Of a stretch of 64,000 nucleotides of DNA, positions 35,304 through 42,707 are shown piece after piece; position 1 is the stretch's first letter, and each line of letters opens with the position of its first letter. Location: the NCBI RefSeq assembly GCF_000187895.1, contig NZ_DS990118.1, positions 1 to 64,000 of the forward strand, in the 5' to 3' direction. Under the pieces are notes generated by a model that ran no database searches, was not told where the DNA came from, and saw only the letters and a program-made list of their open reading frames with translations. A program made the position numbers and the translations under genes. The DNA comes from Phocaeicola plebeius DSM 17135 (GTDB lineage Bacteria; Bacteroidota; Bacteroidia; Bacteroidales; Bacteroidaceae).

Positions 35304-37148
35304 ATGAACAAAATACAATCATTCATATTCAAAATAGGCAAAGTGTGCACACTCTTTCTTATTTTATGGATTACAATTCCCGCATTTGGATATGTGCCAT
35401 CCGCACACCCGCGGTTACTATTCAGCAAAGTGGAGGAAAAAGAGGTAAAAAAACTAATCAAGAAAGATCCACTAGCCAGAGAACTAGCATCTTTTCTGAA
35501 AGAAAAAGCCGACTCCATGGTCGTATTGCCTCAACTAACTTATGATTTAAACAAATACGGAAACATACTTTATACTTCAAGGGCTTATGTTACCAGATTA
35601 GGAACCCTTTCATTGGCTTATAGGCTGTATGGAGAGCAAAAATACCTGGATGCTGTTAACAATACCCTACTTTGGATATGCGACTATAAAGATTGGGATC
35701 CAGCACATTTTCTTGATACTGCTGAAATGACTACAGCCGTGGCCATCGCTTATGACTGGCTTTTTGATGCACTTCCTGAAAGTACCCGACAGAAAGTCAA
35801 AGAAAGTATCTACAAAAATGCTATTTCCATCGTTTTACACGAATATGAGAAAGGAGGCCCCGGAAGTTGGGCTAAAAGAGAAACTAACTGGAATGTGGTA
35901 TGTAATACAGGTATGACCTTGGGAACACTGGCCGTAGCAGAAGATTATCCAAAGGAAACAGCAACAATCTTGGAAAATGCTGCTCGCTACATGCCTAACT
36001 GCCTGAAACACTTTGCCCCCGATGGAGTGTGTTATGAAGGACCTGCTTACTGGGGATACACTAATAGTTATCTTTCTTTATATTTAAAAGCCGTCAGTGA
36101 CAACGGGGGAGACCAAGGAGGCATAGGAGAGCTACCGGGAGTATCACGTACCGCTCTTTTCTATAAACGTACGCTGACTCCCTCCGGACAACGTTTCAAC
36201 TTTGGGAACGCCAGCACTGAAGAAGTTATGAACACACCGGCCTTCTTCTTTTTCAGCCGGAAGTATCAGCAACCGGAAGTAGCAGAATGGTTCCGGAAAG
36301 AAATAGAAAAAACTATCAAACAAAACCAACCCATACACCAACTTTTCTTTCTATCATTGCCTTGGTTCAATCCGGCATCCCCAACTCAGAACGAAAATAT
36401 TCCATCACTGGAAGTATACCACAATAGTATCAACGATTTAGTTGTACTTAACGGAAACCGAAAAGAAAAAGGCTCCGTCTTCCTCGTAGCCAAAGGCGGA
36501 CTGCCCAATCAGGCACACCAGCAGATGGACTGCGGCACATTTATCATCGAAAGTAATAGTGTGTGCTGGACAGAAGACTTGGGGGCTGATGATTACGCCT
36601 TACCTGGCTTCTGGGATGGAAAACCAGGAGGAGACCGCTGGAAATACTTCCGCAACAACAACTTCTCACATAATACATTGAATATTGACAGACAACCACA
36701 ATATGCTAACGGTAAGGCTTTCGTATGCGAAGAAAATACACATACAGCACAACCCTATGCCCGACTAGATCTCTCTGAAGTATATAAAGTGCAGGCTCAC
36801 AAAGCACTCCGTAAATTCACACTGGTCAATGATCATACTATCGAAGTAGAAGATGAAGTGGCACTACGAAATACATCCTCTACCGTTTTTTGGACCGCAG
36901 CAACAAAAGCCGATGTTACAATAAATGGCTCAGTAGCACAGCTTCAGAAAGACGGAAAAGTATTCTATTTTCGTATTCTTTCTCCCGAAGGAGCTACTTT
37001 CCATACTTACCCTGCCTATAATACTTACCCTGGTGAAAAACCAATTAAAGGTATTACGATGTTAGAAATAGCCTGCCCTGCACAAGGAGGTAAAGCTAAA
37101 ATTACAGTAGAAATGAGTAGTAAAAATAACAGCAACTCTTTTAATTAA
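35304..37148 (+). CDS. Heparinase II/III-family polysaccharide lyase-like protein
   Basis: The 614-residue protein has a signal peptide (FLILWITIPAFG) and an N-terminal alpha/alpha toroid (about 30-360: HPRLLFSKVEEKEV, DWDPAHFLDTAEMTTAVAIAYDW, ETNWNVVCNTGMTLG, EGPAYWGYTNSYLSLYLKA). The C-terminal antiparallel beta-sandwich of the heparinase II/III superfamily follows (LVAKGGLPNQAHQQMDCGTFII, NNNFSHNTLNIDRQPQ). This two-domain layout is shared by several PL families; I cannot assign one. Candidate catalytic residues are the Asn/Trp/Tyr group in the toroid and His in FSHNTL. It starts 6 bp after the M60 gene. Its products would feed GH88. Confidence 0.88.
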   Translation: MNKIQSFIFKIGKVCTLFLILWITIPAFGYVPSAHPRLLFSKVEEKEVKKLIKKDPLARELASFLKEKADSMVVLPQLTYDLNKYGNILYTSRAYVTRLGTLSLAYRLYGEQKYLDAVNNTLLWICDYKDWDPAHFLDTAEMTTAVAIAYDWLFDALPESTRQKVKESIYKNAISIVLHEYEKGGPGSWAKRETNWNVVCNTGMTLGTLAVAEDYPKETATILENAARYMPNCLKHFAPDGVCYEGPAYWGYTNSYLSLYLKAVSDNGGDQGGIGELPGVSRTALFYKRTLTPSGQRFNFGNASTEEVMNTPAFFFFSRKYQQPEVAEWFRKEIEKTIKQNQPIHQLFFLSLPWFNPASPTQNENIPSLEVYHNSINDLVVLNGNRKEKGSVFLVAKGGLPNQAHQQMDCGTFIIESNSVCWTEDLGADDYALPGFWDGKPGGDRWKYFRNNNFSHNTLNIDRQPQYANGKAFVCEENTHTAQPYARLDLSEVYKVQAHKALRKFTLVNDHTIEVEDEVALRNTSSTVFWTAATKADVTINGSVAQLQKDGKVFYFRILSPEGATFHTYPAYNTYPGEKPIKGITMLEIACPAQGGKAKITVEMSSKNNSNSFN

Positions 37149-37277
37149 AAGGCATAAGCACATTTCTTAAAAAATAAAATAGATAAGAATTATCAATCCG
37201 TCTATACAAGAAATCACCACCTTCCAGATGAAATCTGGAGAGACGCTTAATCTTTCTAAAAACTAAAACCACCTGAA

Positions 37278-38354
37278 ATGAATATAATCAACAAATTACA
37301 ATTCTTTTTATATACTACCATCTTGTTATGGAATACATTCAGCCTTAACGCCATCGTACCCGTTCCGTCTGAAAATCCATCCAAATATCAAAAGCAACAA
37401 ATAAAAAGAAAATATGGAATGTTTATTCACTTCGGAATCAATACCTTTCATGATATGGAATGGTCTGACGGTAATTTACCAGCTCATTCCTATAAGCCAA
37501 AGACTATAGATGCGGCACAATGGGTCAAAACAGCCAAAGATGCAGGTATGAAATATGTAATTTTAGTCACGAAACATCACGATGGATTCTGCCTATGGGA
37601 CAGCAAATACACAGAATATGATGTAGCCAATTCAGGCAATCCAACCAATGTTATAGAGGCTGTAGCCAAAGAGTGTCAAAAACAAGGAATACAACTTGGA
37701 CTATATTATTCTCTGTGGGACCGAAAAGAGAATGCCGATGTTACGAACATTGAGGCTGACAAAAAATATAATTCATATATGCTGGCACAATTAAATGAAT
37801 TAATGGATATAACCAGTCAATATACGCACATTGTTGAATTTTGGTTTGACGGAAGTTGGGAAAAGCCCAGCTACAGATGGCCTATACAAGACATCTATTC
37901 TACTATAAAACAACGGGAACCTCAATGTCAAATAGGCATCAACTGGAGCATTGGGGAAGACAGTAACCCCAATGATCCTGCTGCACCTGCAAAATCCTAT
38001 CGGATTGACCCGGAAAAACAAAAAGAAGGTGACCCCATACGTTACTTTCCCAGTGACTTCCGTTTAAGCGACCCTTTACTTCCAGCTTATCCTGACCCCA
38101 AAATATTCACTCATCATGGACAGCGTTATTACATGCCCTTTGAATCCACTGTATGCTTAAGCAAACGATGGTTCTACTGCACAACTGACACTGTATACAA
38201 ATCATTAAATGAACTAATCAGACTCTATAACCGCGCAACCTCTCAAGATAATATCCTGATATTAAACGTTCCCCCTGCAAGAGACGGAAAAATAAGAAAG
38301 AAAGATATGGATTTACTAAAAGAATTGCGCAAACATCTTAACATAAACAATTAA
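37278..38354 (+). CDS. GH29 alpha-L-fucosidase (catalytic domain only)
   Basis: The 358-residue protein has a signal peptide (ILLWNTFSLNA) and a GH29 barrel: YGMFIHFGINTFHDMEW, YVILVTKHHDGFCLWDS, and the nucleophile Asp in EFWFDGSW. It ends shortly after the barrel (NVPPARDGKIRKKDMDLLKEL), so the C-terminal beta-sandwich of many GH29 enzymes is absent. It lies 129 bp after the lyase-like gene; that gap holds only a short CCAGAT/ATCTGG hairpin. Its stop codon overlaps the convergent regulator gene by four bases. It should remove fucose in the periplasm. Confidence 0.9.
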   Translation: MNIINKLQFFLYTTILLWNTFSLNAIVPVPSENPSKYQKQQIKRKYGMFIHFGINTFHDMEWSDGNLPAHSYKPKTIDAAQWVKTAKDAGMKYVILVTKHHDGFCLWDSKYTEYDVANSGNPTNVIEAVAKECQKQGIQLGLYYSLWDRKENADVTNIEADKKYNSYMLAQLNELMDITSQYTHIVEFWFDGSWEKPSYRWPIQDIYSTIKQREPQCQIGINWSIGEDSNPNDPAAPAKSYRIDPEKQKEGDPIRYFPSDFRLSDPLLPAYPDPKIFTHHGQRYYMPFESTVCLSKRWFYCTTDTVYKSLNELIRLYNRATSQDNILILNVPPARDGKIRKKDMDLLKELRKHLNINN

Positions 38355-41300
38355 ACGCTACCTTTCTTCTCTCTATATTCCTGAGGAGTTTGATTAAACC
38401 GTGCTTTGAAACAATGACGGAAATAGCGAAGGGAATTAAAACCTGCCTGATAAGCTATTTCCGTTATCTGCAAATCCGGATGATTTTCCAGCAAGTCCAA
38501 CGCATACTTCAAACGTGCATTTAACATAAACTCTGTGGGAGTCATATCGCTAAGAACCTTCAACTTGTTGTATAAGGAACTACGGCTTACTCCTAATTGA
38601 CGGGCTAAAGCATTGATATCAAATTCCGGGTCCGCCAAATGTTCTTTCACCACAGTTTCCAGTTGGGACAAGAATTTTACATCCATCGGATTCAAAGCCA
38701 ATGCTTGTATGTCACCTGCAGAATCAGCCTCTTCTTTTTTATCTATCTGAAACTTTTGTACTAGCAGCTTACGAGAACGCAGTATATTAGCAATTTTCCC
38801 TAATAAAATTTTATGATTAAAAGGCTTTTCAACATAGTCATCAGCTCCGCATTGCACTCCTTTCAGTTTACTATCATCAGAAGTCAAAGCAGTAAGTAAA
38901 ATCACAGGTATATGGCTTGAATTAAAATTTGTCTTAAGCTTCATACACATCTCTGTACCAGACATGACCGGCATCATTACGTCACTTATAATCAAATCAG
39001 GACTCTCTTCTAATGCTTTATCCAATCCTTCTTGGCCATTCATCGCAATTTTGACCTTATACAGCGGAGACAACATGTCTACCAGCACTTGTAACATGTC
39101 TTCATTATCTTCTACCAGCAGAATGGTTTGTTTATCCAAAATCTCTTCTGTTTCACCTGCAGGTGAAGCAAGTGAGTCTCCCGATAGTTCAGACATATCC
39201 TGCACCGGAATAGTTTCTTCTGCATCTTCCGCTTCTACATACACCACTCCATCTTCTTCCTGGAAAGGATTCTCTACAGGCAACAAAACAGTAAAAATAC
39301 TTCCGTATCCCATCACGCTCTTTACTGAAATAACTCCATGATGCAGTTCTACAATACCTTTGGCCAAAGCAAGTCCTATACCACTTCCAGAAGATGACAT
39401 CTTTGTATCAGCCTGATAGAAACGGTCAAATACACATGGAAGAGACTCTTCCGGAATTCCCTCTCCACTATCAATTACTTTTATTTCAATACCTTTTTCC
39501 GTTACTCCAGCGACTAGTTCGACTTTACCTCCAACCGGAGTATACTTAAATGCGTTCGACAAAAGATTTGATATAACCTTTCTCAATTGCCTTCTATCTG
39601 CCCAACAACATGCTTCTTCATTGTCTGCCCGGAAAGAGAACGTAATATTCTTCACCTGAGCCTGGTTCTGAAATTCTTCAGTCATTTCCCGAAGGAAAGC
39701 AATCACATCCAACTGGCAGACATGCAAAGTCAACTTGCCACGTTCCATTTTTCGAAAGTCCAACAATTCTGAGATTAACTCTCTAAACTGAAACGTATTC
39801 CTATATATTCTCTGTAGCCGTACACGAAAATACGGAGAAAGAGACGGACTTTGCAAAAGTGCTTCTGTCTGAGAAATAATCAAGGTCAATGGAGTACGAA
39901 ACTCATGCGAAATGTTAGCAAAAAACTGCAACTTAGCTTGTGTTAGCTCTTCATTTTTTTCTTTCTCTAATTTTTCCTGTGCCAAAGAATGACGCAGATT
40001 CAATTTTGTACGCCAATTTCTCAACAGTTCGTACGCAATTACAAATAAGACAAAGAAATATGTCAAGTAAGCCCACCATGTATTCCACCACGGACGATGG
40101 ATGAAAATAGGAAGTTCTATGGTATGCTTGCCATTTTCATCTCCTGCTTCTTTTTCACGAATTACCAATTTGTAATGCCCCGGCTCCAAATTGGTAAATA
40201 CCAGGTTATGACTATAGGCTGTATTCCAATTTTTATCAAACCCTTCCAAACAATACTCATAGATATTACGCTTGGCACTTTCAATATAATTGTTGGAAGA
40301 AAAAGTCAACTGAAGATTGTTCTGATTATAGGCCAGTTCCAGCTTATTCAAGAAGGGAAGCGCCTTTGAAAGTACACTTCCTTCCATTGCGGCTGAAAAT
40401 TGCCGGTTGTTTACCTCCAAAGCCGAAAAGAAAAGATTATAGGCTGGAAAAGGAGAAAACAAACGGGAAAGACGAAAAGTACTCATTCCTTCGGTTCCTC
40501 CTACAAATATTTCTCCATCACGTGTACATAGCAAACCGCATCCATCATTCACAGCTGAAAGATGCAGCTGCTTTTCTGCATCCACAATCTTTATTTCACC
40601 CGTCTGAAGATGATATACGAATACACCCTTCTCACCGGAAGCCAGTAAAAAACCATCAGGAGTAACATTCAAGGTATAACAATATCGAAGGTCAATCTCT
40701 GAAAAAGGAACAAACCTATCGTTTGAAGGATTATATCTATAAATACCTGATCCTGATGTTCCAAAATATAAATTTCCAGACTTATCTTCCACAATCTTAG
40801 AAACGATAAAACGCCCTAATCCATTTTCTCCGTACAAATAAACAGATTTATCGCTGCTATCTTTCAAGCTGATACGGATAAGTTTATTACGCAAGGCCAT
40901 CCAAACATTTTCCTGAGAATCTATAAAAAAGGCCGTACCTCCCGCATGTGTTTCTTTTACATCAGGAAAAAGATAAGCTAAAGGACCTGACTTTCCTGAT
41001 TTTACAAATAATCCATTGTCTGCCAGCAAATACAAACTATTGCCCTTCAAAAAAATTTCAGAAAAAGAAGCTCCCATTTTTCCCCAGCTTTCTTCCTTAC
41101 GAATATTCTTGGAAGCAATATCAAAACAAAGCATACCTTGCTTATGAGTACCGATATACAGGCAATCTTCCGCAGAGTTATACTCTATACACTTCAGGTT
41201 AGGGAAAAAAGATTCAGGATGAGAAGAATCATTTAAGTAATAAGAAAACTTACCTGTAGCCCGATGCAGGCAATTTAATCCTCCTCCTTCCGTGCAAATC

Positions 41301-42328
41301 CATATATCTCCTCGCTTGTCTTCCACCATATTGCCGACATAGGCAAAACTCAAACAATCATCCCGTTCTGGATTATCGGTATAATGCTGAAAAATATCAT
41401 ATACAGGATTGAAATAATTTACGCCTCCATAATATGTACCAACCCATATACTCCCCTGCAGATCCTTATAAAGAGAAAAAATAGAAGAATGGCTCAAAGC
41501 TCCTGGTGCAATCTCTTTCTTATATCCAGAAACAACACGTATGTCATTTATTTTATAAAGCCCATTGAAGGTACCAGCCCAAATACAACCCTCATCATCT
41601 TCTACAAAACAGCGTACATCATTACTCGGAAGCTGCAAGTCTCTCCTAACAATCCAACCTTTTCCAGAGGATAGTGACAGCTGATACATTCCATCACGAA
41701 AGCCTGCTACCCAAAGTCTTCCTTTTGAATCCTGAAACAATGAATAAACTGTTACCTTCGGAAGGATACAAACCGGAGACTGACCGGACAATTTCTCCAT
41801 TCGATAAAGTCCCTTTGCCGAACCGATCCAAATTCCTCCGTCTGCCCCCATATATAAATTACGAATTCTACCGACCGAAGGTACACGACAAACAAACTGA
41901 AAACAATTTTTTGTCATATTCCACTGAAAAATACTATCTTGCACAGCGGTCAGCACATGCTCTTGATTCGCAAAGAGGCAAGAAGAATGGATTTTCAAGT
42001 CATAAAACCGTTCTTCATAAAGAGCATAACGCATCAACCTCCCGTCAGAACTAAAAAAAACACTTCCCTTTTTATCACATACCAAATCATGGATTTCATT
42101 ACCAATCAGGCTGTCCTTTAAGGCATTAAACACTGTCATACGGTTCCCATCATAACAGTTTAGTCCTTCCAATGTACCCAACCACATTCTACCAAGTTCA
42201 TCTTGAGCAATAGACACCACAGAAATCTGCGACAAGCCTTCATTCTTGCCTAAGTGTTTGAAATAAATATTTCCGTGAAGAAATAAAGAAAATAAAATCC
42301 AAAGACAAAATAAAAAACACCTTTTCAT
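38351..42328 (-). CDS. Hybrid two-component system regulator of PUL 1
   Basis: From the ATG at 42326-42328 the protein has 1325 residues; a slightly longer frame would need a TTG. The order is: signal peptide or first membrane helix, two-component propeller repeats (about 25-690, e.g. DELGRMWLGTLEGLNCYDG), a Y_Y_Y domain (about 690-750), a membrane helix, HisKA with the phospho-His in NISHEFRTPL, a HATPase (GSGSGIGLALAKGI), a receiver with Asp in LIISDVMMPVMSG and a C-terminal AraC-type HTH (FNSLRYFRHCFKARF). Such proteins bind an oligosaccharide in the periplasm and switch on the neighbouring PUL. All key residues are present. Confidence 0.95.
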   Translation of the reverse strand: MKRCFLFCLWILFSLFLHGNIYFKHLGKNEGLSQISVVSIAQDELGRMWLGTLEGLNCYDGNRMTVFNALKDSLIGNEIHDLVCDKKGSVFFSSDGRLMRYALYEERFYDLKIHSSCLFANQEHVLTAVQDSIFQWNMTKNCFQFVCRVPSVGRIRNLYMGADGGIWIGSAKGLYRMEKLSGQSPVCILPKVTVYSLFQDSKGRLWVAGFRDGMYQLSLSSGKGWIVRRDLQLPSNDVRCFVEDDEGCIWAGTFNGLYKINDIRVVSGYKKEIAPGALSHSSIFSLYKDLQGSIWVGTYYGGVNYFNPVYDIFQHYTDNPERDDCLSFAYVGNMVEDKRGDIWICTEGGGLNCLHRATGKFSYYLNDSSHPESFFPNLKCIEYNSAEDCLYIGTHKQGMLCFDIASKNIRKEESWGKMGASFSEIFLKGNSLYLLADNGLFVKSGKSGPLAYLFPDVKETHAGGTAFFIDSQENVWMALRNKLIRISLKDSSDKSVYLYGENGLGRFIVSKIVEDKSGNLYFGTSGSGIYRYNPSNDRFVPFSEIDLRYCYTLNVTPDGFLLASGEKGVFVYHLQTGEIKIVDAEKQLHLSAVNDGCGLLCTRDGEIFVGGTEGMSTFRLSRLFSPFPAYNLFFSALEVNNRQFSAAMEGSVLSKALPFLNKLELAYNQNNLQLTFSSNNYIESAKRNIYEYCLEGFDKNWNTAYSHNLVFTNLEPGHYKLVIREKEAGDENGKHTIELPIFIHRPWWNTWWAYLTYFFVLFVIAYELLRNWRTKLNLRHSLAQEKLEKEKNEELTQAKLQFFANISHEFRTPLTLIISQTEALLQSPSLSPYFRVRLQRIYRNTFQFRELISELLDFRKMERGKLTLHVCQLDVIAFLREMTEEFQNQAQVKNITFSFRADNEEACCWADRRQLRKVISNLLSNAFKYTPVGGKVELVAGVTEKGIEIKVIDSGEGIPEESLPCVFDRFYQADTKMSSSGSGIGLALAKGIVELHHGVISVKSVMGYGSIFTVLLPVENPFQEEDGVVYVEAEDAEETIPVQDMSELSGDSLASPAGETEEILDKQTILLVEDNEDMLQVLVDMLSPLYKVKIAMNGQEGLDKALEESPDLIISDVMMPVMSGTEMCMKLKTNFNSSHIPVILLTALTSDDSKLKGVQCGADDYVEKPFNHKILLGKIANILRSRKLLVQKFQIDKKEEADSAGDIQALALNPMDVKFLSQLETVVKEHLADPEFDINALARQLGVSRSSLYNKLKVLSDMTPTEFMLNARLKYALDLLENHPDLQITEIAYQAGFNSLRYFRHCFKARFNQTPQEYREKKGSV

Positions 42329-42364
42329 TAGTACATACAATTCAAAGTATCACAAAGTAAAAAA

Positions 42365-42396
42365 ATAAGGGAACTCTCCGAAAAGAATTCCCTTAT
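42365..42396 (-). terminator. Terminator of the ferredoxin gene
   Basis: ATAAGGGAA (42365-42373) pairs with TTCCCTTAT (42388-42396). On the minus strand seven T residues follow the stem. Confidence 0.75.
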
Positions 42397-42418
42397 GTGT
42401 GTCATACAGACGATTCGA

Positions 42419-42586
42419 TTATCCCAAGTGAATTGCTTCAGAAGGACAAACGTCAGCACAAGTTCCACATTCTGTGCAAGCGTCCGGATTGATTGAATAT
42501 TTATCACCTTCTGAGATTGCTCCAACCGGGCATTCATCGATACAAGTACCGCAAGCGATACAATCGTCACTAATTACGTAAGCCAT
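42419..42586 (-). CDS. 2x[4Fe-4S] ferredoxin
   Basis: A 55-residue frame starts at the ATG at 42584-42586 and ends at 42419. It contains two CxxCxxCxxxCP clusters: CIACGTCIDECP and CTECGTCADVCP. This is the layout of clostridial-type bacterial ferredoxins, small electron carriers for anaerobic metabolism. It is cytoplasmic and lies alone between the PUL 1 regulator and the GH3 gene. A TAACTTTG -7 box lies at 42631-42638 on the minus strand. The reading is firm; a longer overlapping frame on the same strand (42328-42570) lacks any such motif and is only a shadow. Confidence 0.95.
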   Translation of the reverse strand: MAYVISDDCIACGTCIDECPVGAISEGDKYSINPDACTECGTCADVCPSEAIHLG

Positions 42587-42707
42587 TGTAGTAAAAAAGT
42601 TAAGTTATTATTAGTCCTAAATTGATAGTGCAAAGTTAATCTTTTTCCAATCAGTTGTCACATCCACTTTGCATTTTCTACCCAATTTATATCATGTCTA
42701 AATAGTA

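Noticed and set aside
42328..42570. An 80-codon minus-strand frame at the ferredoxin locus
   Set aside because: The correct frame is the overlapping 55-residue ferredoxin with two CxxCxxCxxxCP clusters; the longer frame has none.
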